Assembly: GCA_914767715.1 (NCBI GenBank)
Contig: OU612075.1
Coordinates: forward strand, 11,286,001-11,346,000
DNA: 60,000 nt
Reading direction: 5' to 3'
Origin: Membranipora membranacea
Taxonomy: Eukaryota; Bryozoa; Gymnolaemata; Cheilostomatida; Membraniporidae
The notes under the pieces are model-generated. The model searched no databases and had not been told where the DNA came from. It saw only the letters and a program-made list of their open reading frames with translations. The position numbers and the translations under genes are program-made. Positions 11,501 to 23,700 of this stretch are shown here, piece by piece; positions within the stretch are counted from its first letter, which is position 1; the number at the start of each line of letters is the position of its first letter.

Positions 11501-14500
11501 ATAGGTGAGCAACTCCAAATTTCATGCACATACCGAGTGAACAAGTGTCATGCAATTACTCATTTTTGGGTTCAATTAGCGGTATTACAACAACTTGCAT
11601 ACCTTATGACCGCCAACATAATTGTAAAGTGAACCATCCCTTAAAGTAGCATTCTTTCATAATTCAACTCTCATCCTAACTATATCAATTTGACTGGAAC
11701 TAGTTTTTGATAAGCACCACTTATGAATGGCATAGAAATGGTAAACAGTAAATCATCACTACTATAAGCATTCCTTCATGACTTAGCTTTCTATATAACT
11801 CTTACCCTATCAGTGAGATAGACGGTAGTTCCCCTGTTAGCAGCCTCCAGATCCAGTGCTGTACTCGGCCTAACAAAATGTGTCACATCTGCTATGTGTA
11901 CTCCAACCTATAAAATATACAGACAATGAAGATGGGGATAGTGAGCTGGAGCAATCGGTTAGTGCGCTTGTTATTCACTGTTAGGCGACTGGCGTTGTGG
12001 GTTCCAGTTCGAGTGTGGAAGCTTTCAAGGTTGATTGCCCCAGCCAACAGCACCCTCTGGTGTATACCTCTTCAGACAATGAATATGTCACATACTGTTT
12101 GAAAAGGGTCACTAGTACATATTATTGTTTGCGACTCTTAGCAAGTAAATCCCATCCTCAGTCTGAAGGGGTTACACTGTTTTGATAGCAGCACTAAACT
12201 CATGTGCTAGTCACAATGCAGGATTGGAAATGCTATGTTTTTTTTGCAATGTACGGAGATGACAGTGTTTACCGTCGTTATTGTAGATTATACAATTACA
12301 AAGAGAGAAAAGTTGTCAATAAAGTGTAGTTTAGTCAAAATTATTATAACAGTAACAGCTTCTTACTTCAAAGTTTCCATTAGGTAGAGGGTTACAGTGT
12401 AACGCATCATCAATATCTGTACATCCAGGAGGATCTACACTACATATAGTGATGTCTCTCAGATCTCGCCTCTTGGCTATTTCTTCTGGGCTAAAATGTA
12501 GACAATTGAAGGCATAAAGTATGAAGCAAATCTCCATGCGATTCATCGTCTCACCCTATTTTAAGCAACCTCAAACAGTCGTATTGTGTGCTAGTGGTAT
12601 CCTCTCTTCCAAGGCATCACTGCTACTAGCTGCTGAAGCATGCAACATGTGGCCATACAAAATTCATTTTATAAACTAAAACTCCATGAAGTTAGATTTT
12701 AAAACTGTGTTAAACTGTGGAAATTCGAATATTAACATCGAATCCAAGTTTAACTATTGGGTAGCACAGCAAAAAATTAATTAACCAATAGATAAATTCA
12801 AATTTTAACATCGAATCCAAGTTTAACTATTGGGTTACACAGCAAAACATTCATTCACCAATAGTTTGGACCGTGATGAATAAGCATGGTGATGACCTTA
12901 CCTAGCAGTCCAGTCAGCACTAGGTAGGCAGCTTAGTACTCTCTGTGAGAAAGCTGTATGAGGGATATCGTGTTCTAATAATAGGACCTCATTCTCTGTC
13001 TCCTTATCTCCTATATCACCCAGTGTGCGCACAAAGTGTCCCTGTAATCACAAATATGGAAAATAATATTATGTGAAGCCATAATATAAAAATGTAGTCA
13101 TAATATGTAACATCTTGTATTAAAACATCATAAAACAGTAAATAAGTTCATTTAAAGAAGTTTGAGGATTCATAATTTTCGGTAAAATATACAGTGTAAT
13201 GGCATGTAGATGAAAATCAAACTCAAATCCAAGTTATACATAAAATGTCTGCTGTATATGTTCAGGGAAAGAATAATGACTGTTCACTGATGTTCATCAA
13301 TGTACATTTCCGAATTTTCTGAATGATTGGGAAAAAGACAGAATTGCGATATAATCCAATTGGTACCTGTGGATATTTAGAATGCTTAGGCCAGGAGTCT
13401 ATCACCACGACAATACGTTTGTTCATCAGCGTGGATGCCTGCCTTGTCTCTATTCGGATCTTTGGAATTTTTCTCTCAGCTGCCACGAACAGATGCTTGT
13501 TAGTCTGTAATAAATTAATATAACATTGAGTCACAAATTCTGCTTTGTAATGGTACGATACATATTGTTCTATATGTCTACATATCTTCGGCCAACCTGT
13601 CAGTTCTAGAATGAGGAGGTCAGTAAACTTTGGGGCCGCTAAAAGTGTCTTGAAATGATAATGTTGCGGTGGTAGAATGTAATGTAATGTTTCGATACAG
13701 AATGTGTGATATTATGGTAAAGTTGTATTGGAAATATAATAATATAGTGTATTGTAATGGTATTATTATGCTATTGTATTGATAGTTAAGAGGTACCTCA
13801 GTCAGAGTACTGGGTTGTAGCATACCACAGTACTGTCTCCAGTTCCTCTTTACTATACCGATAATCTTAGCTGTGGGCCTCTGGTTCTCCTCTCGTCTCT
13901 TTTTAGCTTCTGCCAACTTTCTCTGCGGGTTAAAAAAGTCAACATGGAAGATGAATGGTCAACGCTCGTGTTCCTAGCACAGGGATACCTACATTTGAAG
14001 CTACTGTACGCCATCAAATCTTAACAACAGGGAAGAATTTTTATCAGATTTCAGACCTTGTTTTAAACCACTGTTATAAGAGGGGTAGACGTAGTTTCAT
14101 TAGTACCTATAAGCAGAACGAACAGGTATTGAAAAAGTTTTATTTCCACAAACATTCGATTTTTAAGTTGTTTTGTTTAATTTTTGATGCTGAAGTTCAC
14201 AATACAAAAATGATGTTCCATAATAGATTTAGGCAAAACAGACTGCCACCTATCATGTTATAGCCAATACTCGCCTTACATAATACTGTTCAATTTTATA
14301 CCAGTGAGCATTACGGTTTTGAAATACGAAAGAGCCCTATTTTGAAAAAAAAACACACATATGTGAATTGATTTTTTTATCTGAATGATGGACCGTCAAC
14401 CAATGGATGCCACCAGAGTACACCTACCTGTTCATCAGAGGTATTTTCACTGTCATCAGCAGCTACTGTTCGGTCTTCTAGGACCAATGATGAGGGACAG

Positions 14501-17494
14501 CTCCATTCACTGCGGGGTAACATCTCTATAGCAACCACATCTTCATTCACTGCTCTGTTCAAATGCATACGGCCTAAAATAGATCATAGATTTGTAAATA
14601 ATCTACCATGTGGTGGTCATCAAATCCACAATAATAAAAAATGGGCCATAACTAATTTTGAAATCATCATCATCATCATCGGTTTTAGTAAACTAAAGTT
14701 AATAGATTACCTGCACTGGTATGAAAATATGCATTGTTGAAGGCTCAAATCGATGACAGAAATGATCAATTTAAGTGATGAGTTACATAGCTTCAGTTCT
14801 CACCTTGTATAAAAACTGGTTTGTCTTGTCCACTAGCCATCACCTCCCCTTCAAGATAATTATCTCTGCTGGCTCTAAAGCTACCCTGTAGATACTTTCC
14901 ACTAGTAAGTCCACGCTTCAGTTCAGCGGGACTCACATGTGGGGGATACTCAAACTTCTCTTTAGCCGCTAGCTGAAATAGAGGACAATAAGTGTATATG
15001 TAGCTATAAGACTGTTGGCTGTATAAGGGTTTATCTTTGTTACCCTGGTACAACCGAATGCTATAAGATCCAAAAAAGTCCCAAGAAACCAGCTACCTCT
15101 TGCATTTATTACCGACCACTTAAAACCGATATAAATGACACAAGGGAAATCCTCCAAGCTGCCTTCCAACGTGGCTCCGACCCTACCAATTTTAAATTAG
15201 CTAGGGCGACTATAAACCAAATTCTTACCAAATAGGTTTGAGATAACAAAACTCCAAATTGTGGTAGCTTTTGAGTAGCATCATGGGTCCTAAATCTGAG
15301 ATAGCTCATAATGGCTTTTTGAAGTGACTATATACAGGCTGACCAAATGTCTTGACATTCAATAGGCAGTCTTGAAAATCCTAGTCTTTATTCCTGGCTC
15401 AATTTGCTTACGCATTGCATCTATCTGTTCAGCAATTAGGCTCGTTTTTGCCAAAAGGGGATCCGCTGTTAAATAATGTTGCAGCAAGTACGAATCTTAA
15501 AAAATTACTCTCATTAAAGGAGTAGATTTGCACGTACACAGGGAAGATGACTTCAATAACATTACTTACCTTTTCATTGCTTTCAAGGTTAGCTATTTTA
15601 TCTAGCAGATCACCACGGCCATCTACTTTAGATATATACTCTTTGACTGCAAATAATAATACAATCTCACTTTGAAAGCAGTTTATTTTAGAGTGATGTG
15701 CTGTAACAGAACTGGTAAGAATGAAATATGCCGGGAGATATAATGACATCGCATACAACAATGAACCCTGAGCTCCGGATGATAAAACGCGGATTCTTTT
15801 GGTGACAAACTTACTGCGAGAAGAGCAAAAAATATTACCCTGCTCATGAGATTTCGTGTTACACGAAGAGAATTATCTGGTGGTGTAGTGATTGATTATG
15901 ATATAGAGAAATAATTTGACCGTATTCTGATGGGTCGGTGACATGGCCCTGCTGAAGCATATTGAGCCATGTTAAAATGTATGAACTTGTGCTGAAATCA
16001 TATCCACGTCATAACTGAAGTGAAACATACCTGTGAATGTTTTGAGTTTACTCTTATAACTCAGTGCGAGCTTCTTGTTAGCTCTGTCATTGGTCAGCAG
16101 TATAACGGTGAGTTTCTCCAGCACCTTCAGGTGATTGGAGTACCACTGGCTCGCCACACGAATAGCTCGATCATTTCTGTCGTTAGCAGACTCACCTCTC
16201 TCCCGCTCCACATATGTGTCTCTTAAAATACGAAAGAACGGTTCATGTACAAATGAGATATGAGGGTCTTCATCGAGGTTATCACCTTCTTCCAGATCAG
16301 TGGCCCATTTGCATGGCCCTAGGGTAGGCCTATGGGCCCAATCATACAAATCAATTGGTTTTGCACTGATCTAAATTTACCGTTCAACATGAAGATTAAT
16401 CCCAACTTAACCACAAGGTAGCAAAATTTAGTCAGTAAATTTTTATTTTAGGAATAAAGCAAAAATACAAACATTTACGCCACTTAATGGTCAAGGAAAA
16501 GTTGATAAACATATCTATATTGATCGTGGGGGTAGGATTTCTTTAATTCTGTTGGCCTAATACACTTACAGCCATTAATGCTGAAAAATTACAAGAAAAT
16601 ATGCAAGGGCTAGGAAACAGGCAGAAAAACACACTTCACAGTGTACAGATTATTTACTTGTGGTGTTCGTTGATGAAGACATAGAAATGTTTTTCTGGAT
16701 TAGTGATCAGATCCCTGAGCCTTTTATATATAGTCAGAGACTGATGTTTGACTTCGTCTAAGACAGTCGATAGGATGACAACATTCTGTATACTGTTGTC
16801 TTCCAATATATCAACCTAAATGTCAAAGGAACAAAGCATGCTAAGGTCAAGATTATGTTTACCATTATTATTTTCCCGGTTATGAGCGACAGATAATCAA
16901 CTTAATAAATAAAGCAGCAGCTACATGGTTCTTTTAGACTTAAATCGACGACAGCGGCAGTTCTGTACGAAGAGTATTCAAGATATCACTCTCTATTATT
17001 AATTATCGAGTATGTTCTACTAGCTGCTCGGGTGTATGTATACACAAATAAACAATGCTGCAGATTATTATCAAAATCAATGAACAGTCAATTACAATTA
17101 CATTAATGATTAAAATACATAGGGCTACTCTGCATAGGTCCTACGTCCTCACTAGAAACAGAATACTCACCTGGTGCAGGACTACATTGGTGTCTGGGAT
17201 TAACAAATGTTGCTCTGTCTTGCCATCAAACTTAGTGTACACATTAGGGTTTAAACGTTGATTGAAGTTTGATGACTTGGTGTTTGTTGTACCATTTCCA
17301 GGTGATTTATTGACATGTGAATAGTCATCTTCAGTATCCATCTGCTCATCTACATCATCTACATTGATATTTTGCTCACAAGTATTACAACTAGGGTGGC
17401 CACATGTGAGATCATCTCTTAGATAATGCTCTCTTACAATCTTTAATACCCCTCCACGCTTGGTTTTCTTCAAAAAAACTTTACTTTTCAACAT
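5539..17494 (-). CDS. DIS3: DIS3/RRP44, catalytic nuclease of the RNA exosome (991 aa, 20 exons)
   Basis: Exons in transcript order: 17171-17494, 16658-16815, 16031-16221, 15570-15646, 14804-14972, 14428-14573, 13797-13922, 13367-13504, 12902-13041, 12367-12490, 11806-11907, 11024-11173, 10211-10425, 9361-9517, 8677-8897, 8338-8428, 7857-8004, 7391-7467, 6435-6557, 5539-5637. All junctions are GT..AG and the phases agree (2976 nt with stop). DIS3 is the processive 3'-5' exoribonuclease and endonuclease of the exosome, acting mainly in the nucleus. Seen: an N-terminal MLKSK..FLKKT start and Cys-rich CR3 region (CGHPSCNTC); PIN-domain acidic residues D101 (IPDTNV), D178 (NDRNDRAIR) and D206 (LLTNDR); cold-shock domains; RNB active site [13 protein letters not shown] with D509, D515, D517 and D518; [11 protein letters not shown]; and a C-terminal S1 domain followed by a Lys-rich tail ([10 protein letters not shown]). 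The length is close to the human protein. Both nuclease sites look intact. Confidence 0.96.
5741..5965 (-). repeat. SINE-like block with box-B-like motif
   Basis: On the - strand a box-B-like GGTTCAATTCC sits in AAGGTTCAATTCCCAGCGCT. No convincing box A or repeat partner was found within the window. It lies in the last DIS3 intron. Confidence 0.3.
6235..6410 (-). repeat. SINE-like repeat, family 1, copy in DIS3 intron
   Basis: On the - strand: box-B-like GTGGGTTGGAATCCCACTGC, then CCTGCCTGCGAACAGAGAGG, GGTGCAGATATTGCGGCCTT and a tail ending in TTTGCCGCC. The same order is found on the + strand at 9985-10170 and, shorter, at 41830-41960. Ends are approximate. Confidence 0.65.
7124..7265 (+). 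repeat. Dispersed repeat, copy 1
   Basis: It begins GCAGTTTTGTGAACAAGAC, continues with TTTCCCAGGCTATATTATTC and ends near TTCCATGTGAATTTACTTC. Related copies lie at 31029-31170 (+) and 36660-36835 (-). In this copy CCACTGAA (about 7085) and TTCAGTGG (about 7257) could be terminal inverted repeats, but the other copies do not confirm that. Confidence 0.55.
7711..7830 (+). repeat. tRNA-like head of a SINE (family 1)
   Basis: The block has a good box A (TAGCTCAGTTGGTTAGAGCG) and box B (GGGTTCAAATCCC), spaced as in a tRNA. The anticodon and acceptor stems do not pair, so it is not a functional tRNA. The sequence after box B (GCTGCAGTC..GACTACTGGG) matches the other family 1 copies. It lies in a DIS3 intron between the exons at 7391-7467 and 7857-8004. 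Confidence 0.65.
9490..9895 (-). repeat. Tandem duplication including the 5' end of DIS3 exon 14
   Basis: About 175-220 bp are duplicated: unit 1 from about 9490 to 9660 and unit 2 from about 9674 to 9895. Unit 2 carries a second copy of the acceptor and the first codons of exon 14 (RDTNSMVEE), starting at 9705 on the - strand. The reading frame then diverges and stops after about 15 codons, and no donor is seen. Confidence 0.75.
9985..10170 (+). repeat. SINE-like repeat, family 1, copy 3
   Basis: + strand motifs AATCCTACTGCAGACC, TGACTGCTGGGAC, CCTGCCTACAAACTGAGAGC, GGCGCAGACATGGCGGCCTT and ATTTCGCCAC align in order with the copy at 6235-6410. No box A remains. It sits in a DIS3 intron and ends close to exon 13. 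Confidence 0.65.
10811..11020. repeat. Imperfect tandem duplication in a DIS3 intron
   Basis: The pattern CATACAAGCA..A.ATCTC.AAC...ATTCAGGT occurs twice, at about 10847-10883 and 10979-11014. It is an old local duplication with no coding content. Confidence 0.5.
11941..12085 (+). repeat. SINE-like repeat, family 2, copy 2
   Basis: It starts with a tRNA-like head (GTGAGCTGGAGCAATCGGTT, then TGTGGGTTCCAG), followed by GAAGCTTTCAAGGTTGATTG and CAGCACCCTCTGG. It is collinear with the inverted copy at 2817-3000. It lies in a DIS3 intron. Confidence 0.6.
12715..12868. repeat. Two tandem 75-80-bp repeats in a DIS3 intron
   Basis: TAACATCGAATCCAAGTTTA followed by ACTATTGGGT.ACACAGCAAA and ACCAATAG occurs twice in tandem. 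CTATTGGGT and ACCAATAG are nearly complementary, so each unit can form a hairpin. Confidence 0.65.
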
Positions 17495-17717
17495 TTTGAA
17501 ACTTTTCTCATGTGAGAAAAGATAGAAATGCTGAAACTACAGTGGCTACAATGAATACTCTCAAATTGAATAATCTCAGATTGAACATAACCTCAAATAG
17601 TTTGATAATTGATGAACTTCCGGTCAAAATTCAATGAGCAAAAAATATTTTTCTTGTTATATCAAAGTTTGGCAATATTGAGCAAAAACTTGTTGTTGCT
17701 TCTTGTTTCAAATCAGC
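17495..17717. promoter_or_regulatory. Shared divergent DIS3/THOC2 promoter region
   Basis: Only 223 bp separate the two start codons, so both 5' UTRs and both core promoters must overlap here or extend into the first exons. The segment is AT-rich and has no obvious CpG island or consensus TATA box at a convincing distance. The function follows from position; no motif proves it. Confidence 0.6.
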
Positions 17718-20700
17718 ATGGCAACATTCTGGCTGAGCCCAGATGTTTGCAAAGCATGGGAGAAGACTGGCAAAGATACTGTGTAAGTATCAAGGGGGAA
17801 AGTATTCTTATAATCATTGTTGTTTTATTTATTTCCAATCAATCAAGAAGCTGCATTGATTGAATGAATGGATGGGTGATTGCTGTTGATTTAGGGAGAA
17901 ATGAAACTGCTTGCATGAATCCATTATAGTGTAACATTGCTCTCCCCATATTTGATCTATTCTGATTAGATTAGTGGATCATTTGATTGGATTTTAGATA
18001 CAATGATTCATAGATAGATAGATAGATAGATAGATAGTAGTCCTACCAAGGAGTACTCCTAGTCCTTGGACTGGTCCTACAATCTGATCAATCATCAACA
18101 ATGCACATACATTAATTAAATAACAACATACATTCATTCACTATTCTCTCTCAGTCTCTGAATCTGATATTTGCATTTCATGAATCAATTAATATTTTTA
18201 CTATTATAAATACTTGTGTATGCAAATCTTTTGTTAATAGACTTAAGCAGTATGAAGAGCTGTCCAGCACCTCCGTCAGTAAAGGAGGTCTTGCCGCTAA
18301 GACTGCAGACAGACTGCTCTATGAATTGGTACAAAGCTGCGTCAAGGGAACACTTAGATCATCACAAGTGCTTTCTGCTGTAAGAGAATTATTGGTAAGT
18401 ATTAAGACCCAACAGTAACAGACATGATTATTTCTTTTATGTATCAGTTCTGGCATCTCATCGAAAAGAACGGAAATTGTTGCCACCAAGTAGCCTTTAG
18501 TTGATTGTAGTTGTTAAATTGCCACTTTTCACATAAGTGACGGTTGGAACCAAGTGCCGAGGTATTTTTAACCACCACATGTAGGATGCATTGTAATCCT
18601 GGTAAAATGAATGTAACTTTCAGTCTTTCATAAGGTTATGCAACAATCCACTGGCTATATCCCGATATTGAGTGCTTTAGTTTCAATTTACCAACTTATA
18701 TACCCAGGCCTATGCTAAATTATGGTCTTATAATTTGTAGAAGAAGGAGAAGTCAGTGGCCATCAGTATGGTGTCAATCTCGTGTATTGTTGGTAAATGA
18801 GTTATACTACTTACTAGTCTCTACTTAATTTGCGTACATCACTCGGTATAAGGAGCAAGGTCATCTGCCATACGCGCAATCTCACATGGGCATCACTATT
18901 TTCTTGGAGCTTTCTTCAACCACTTGGGAAAAACCACCTTGGAAAACCACTTTGGAAATCTGATCTGCATTTTGTTAGCTCATGCTTGTGGCCCCCTGCT
19001 GTTGTAATATCATCATGTTCAAATCATGCAACGGAGCATGCCGAGAAAAATCATTGTTGAATGTCCCCCATGCTTTACGAAAGCTTATCCATCTAATCAA
19101 TGGCTAGATCCTCGGCTAGGATCCTCGCCCACCATCTGAAGGTTTATGGTTACCTGGCTTTACCTGGCTGTCCTCAACAACCGAAGATCGTGCTGCGGCG
19201 GTGCAGAAAGTCTGACACTAAATAATGACTATGTTTTGCGCTTGAGGTCTAAAATGCATTTCTGTATATCATTCGGTCACCGCTCGCTGGAGAGGACTTA
19301 ATAGGTCTAATATAGTTGTCAATAATGAAATGACTAAAATGAAATATGTTTTTGAGAATCGAGAAAGCTCCGATCTCCATGAAGGAGGGAAATTAATTGA
19401 TGCGCATCACCAAAATGTTGTCAGGGGAGGCTTGCGGAACGCCCCTTAAAAGGAGTGGATACCTAGAATTGGAGTCATTGTCTAGAGGAGTCTAATATCT
19501 AATTACAACAGCTACGGAATAAATCTGAGGAATGAGGGAACGACCGACAGCAATACTCAGTCAGGAGGAGGATAGCTACTTCACAGGGAAAACAAAATTC
19601 AGGGCATTTGGTTGGGTGGGTTGTCATTATCAAAATTGCGGCTATTTAATCTAGTATACTTTCAGATGCTGAGACAAAGCTTGACCAAGACTCACTGCAG
19701 CGTAAAAACTTCCTATCCCTACTCAAAGATTTGAAAGTAAGCACATAACATATTTAATGGTTCATTATGTACTCGCGTAGTTCCATATCACTTACTAAAT
19801 CGCATTTTACTTTTGGGAGGGGTGACTAGTACCATTCAAGTAAAGCACTTTTTTCAACAGGACAGTTATGTACTCAGTCTTTTTACTAACTCCCTACTAG
19901 GCTAGTGAAAATAATGGTGTTTGCTAACATTAAGGCATTCCAAAACTAAACTAAACTAGCTAATGATTACTCCTCAAGGTTATCATCTTTACAACCATAA
20001 TAACTAATTATTTGTAGGGAGTGATACCAGTAGCGTCGCTGAAGGAACAGTTAGATTCGGATACATTGGAGCAGGTTGGACTAGTGAGAGCAGATGATTT
20101 CAACAAGAAATACATCAAGATCAAAACTAAACTTTAGTGAGTAATCATGTGATTAATACTGTAGCACCACAAAGACTGCGCAACAACTAAGATAGTTTTA
20201 TGGCGGTCGATTGGGCAAACAGTCCTTTGTATGATTGCGTATGATGATGTACCAGTGGCCTACTGAAATACGAGAATTATCTTCCTACTATTTAAGCTCA
20301 AAATTTTCTAACCGGTTTATCAATATTATGCTACCTGTTTTGGGCATGCCATGAAAGTCTAAACAAAGTCTTTAATCCTCACGTAACAAAAATATTTGCC
20401 ATAAAAAATGTACTTTCAATATACTTTCTATATACTTAAAATCTACCAATAATGAGATGAAGACTGAATTGTAACCATCTACCAAGGAACATATCTAGGA
20501 TGTAAAAAAGTCAGTCCATAGCCAACTTCTTGCTGATGTTCTATCGGATATAATACTCTCCTTTAGTTTTGTCCAGGGAACAATTGTGATAAACTGATAT
20601 TCAGTTGTTCAGATTGACTTCTGAATAAAGTGTCAATATTGGCATGTTGGAACCAGCTCAAATGCTATAATTGTTATGATTTGGGATTAAAGCAGGCCTG

Positions 20701-23700
20701 TACTCAAGAGCTAAAACCCCAAAGCCTCAAAAACACGAATTTATTTGTTTTATTGCGTAGGTGATACTCAGTTTAATCAATTTTTTGCTCATCAATCCTA
20801 TACTGTCATTGGGATGTCGAAAAATCAATGTCCTGTAATTTAATCATTGTTATTGTGTACAAAAAACGGTAATTTTGTGTCCTAATCTAGTCATTTGAGA
20901 ATCCCTCATGTATTGGGCTGAAAATAAACCAGAAAATTTTCTCATTTGGCAATCATTTTTAAATTGTGAGGTTTCCAGCACCTATCCTGCCCACCATTGG
21001 TCTCGGCATTTCAAACCTATGGTAATGCAAACATCATCCTCTTTTCAATTGTAATTTTTTCGTGTACTGTTCTATTCTCGCTTCAGTTACAAGCAGCAGA
21101 AGTTTAATTTACTGAGAGAGGAAAGTGAGGGATATGCTAAGCTTATCACAGAAATATCACAAGAGCCGAACGCTAGAACCACAGCTCAGGATAAACTTCA
21201 GAATATCAAGTCACTCATAGGTAATGTCGAGTCACTCGCCCCATCAAGATAATCACTTGTCAGTCGCACCACATTATATGAATCCAAGGATTAACAGAAG
21301 TAGGTGCAACAAAAATAACCTAAAGGTACTGGCATCGAAAGTGAGGGGGCATCAATAGGTTGTACTACAATTTCTAATCTATTTCAAAATTTTGTCTTCG
21401 AAATTCTCCATCAGGTTTTGACAACTCTGATATCGTAACTATTGGTCATACTGTGTGAAATTTGACATTTAATGACAGACATGGTTTATGACAAATTACC
21501 TTAGACACCATTTCAGGTACATTTCATTGTCTTAAAGGGGAAGTGTAATTTAGATCCAGTATTAATTGAAGACACTTGGTAGTCCATCTACAGGGATTTA
21601 CTTGTGCGGCGAGTAATAATATGGACAACAAATTTTTTTATGAGACTTACTTTTACCAATTTGCTATGCTCAAATTTTAATCCTAATATCTTTTGACATC
21701 AAGGTTATTGCATGGAGCATAGCATGTCTTGTCATTGAGCCATATTTAATAGCGTAAATCATGATGATTAATGATCTATTGATTTATAATTCACTCGAAA
21801 ATCAATGCACACACATTGTGACCCTGTCATTTAACTATAAACTGAACTCAAAATAATTGTATTCTTACACTTTTTCATATCGAATTTTCTTTAAAAAAAA
21901 GAAAATTAGCTTTCAAAAATCCATCTGCAGAGTCAGATATAGTTGAGGAATGAGACGCTATAATGATCTTCAAAAATAACAACTATTTACTGAGAAAAAT
22001 TGCTAAAATGTAAATCAGTCGTTATTGATTGATAGGGCATTGTTTATGAGTGTCCTACCTATGACATCAAAGCCTTCCTTATCAATGTAAACAAATCTTT
22101 CTGATGTATTTTGTGCCAAAATGGAGCACATGTACAGAATTGGAATTGGTTGATCTATCAATCTGGATAGTGAGAAAGTGAATCTGAACTGAACTCCCTC
22201 TTTAACATCTAGGTTCTTGATTTATTTGAAAGGTTGCTTCAATCTGGACCCAAACAGAGTGCTTGACATTGTGTTACAAGTGTTTGAGTCGAGGACAGAT
22301 CTAGGAGAGGAGTTGTATGTACCCATTCTTACACAATACATGCCTGAATATGACTCCATATGTCAGGTATAGTAATCAACAGTTGTTAACAGTTCATTCG
22401 ATAAAAAATTGTAAATACAGCAGAACGCTCCGTAAATGTACTTGATGTGTGCCACAGAATGGGGGTGGTTCGAGTTGAGCTAAATAAATAATTGTGACTT
22501 GTGACCTCTGAAACCTGGGAAGTGCTATCAACAACAGAGATTTCTCAATGCTTGTTCTCATAAAGTTTGAAGAAAGGTGATAGGCAAATATGACATGATT
22601 GAGGAAGAACGCTTTGGATACTTGATCTGCATATGAGGACTTTTGTTTATAATTTCTCCCAACAGCCACAGATGTTCATGTCATGTTACCATTGAAATTA
22701 TTACGGTCACTCTTGCGTGTAACTAAAAGAAAATTGTTAATTTTTTTATGTGGATCCCAGTCTTGACAGGTTTTCCTTTTGACAACTGTCATGATAGTGT
22801 CTCTTAGCTTCCATTTTATGACCTTTTTAACCTTGACCTTGCCCACGTTTTTGCAGATTCTCGGGTTCCACTTGACTAAGAGAAGGAAATCTGATGCTCA
22901 AGCTAATAATGTGTTTGATGTGATAGCATTACTTATGAAACACGGTATCATTACACTGGACGCCATATATCCTCACGTAAGTAGAGGTCAACATGCCTCG
23001 ATGGCAAATTTGCTTGGCAGTGGAAACCCTGATTTGGAGTCTTTCAAGGCATGAGGTCACAGCGAAGTCTAACTGCATAATGCCTGCTTCACTTGGATTT
23101 AGCACTGTCTATTCCCATTGCATTGTTACTTACTGTGTTGTTGATGCATTCAGTGCTGAGTAAAGATGCAATATAATCTCAAATGGCAACTATTTGTGCA
23201 GAATAGAATAAATGCGGATATCTCCATTAACTACATAAGTGAGACCCTAAGCAGTCGTTGGCAGTCATATTTTGATGCTCGCATAATGTGATAGGGAATC
23301 ATGGTTATTTTCAACCCATTTTCTTAACCTCTAGCTAAAGCAATTGTATATTTATATTTGTAGTTACTGCCATCTGATGCAGATATCAAAGAAACCTACA
23401 AGAAAAATCTCAGTGATGCCAGGATGAGTGTGAAGCGTACCACAGCTGTGCATACTGGGGATAAGAAAGACGGGGAAGGCGACAGAGACACCAAGAGTGA
23501 TGATAAAAAGAGCAACGATAAGCCTGTAAGATCACAGGCTACTATTTATGCCAAAGATTGTTGATATTTGACCAAACTATGGTGTCTGAGTAAACGTGAT
23601 GCAAGCGAGCATGGCTCAGTTTTCTCGATGAAGTCAGGCTGTAGTTCAGGTTTGATCTAATCATGTATTCCAAATCTGCCCATCTTACTAGTAAGCCGTC

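Noticed and set aside
12901-13050. A missing exon of DIS3 between the cold-shock and RNB parts
   Set aside because: The exon 12902-13041 ([20 protein letters not shown]) accounts for it and joins both neighbours in phase.
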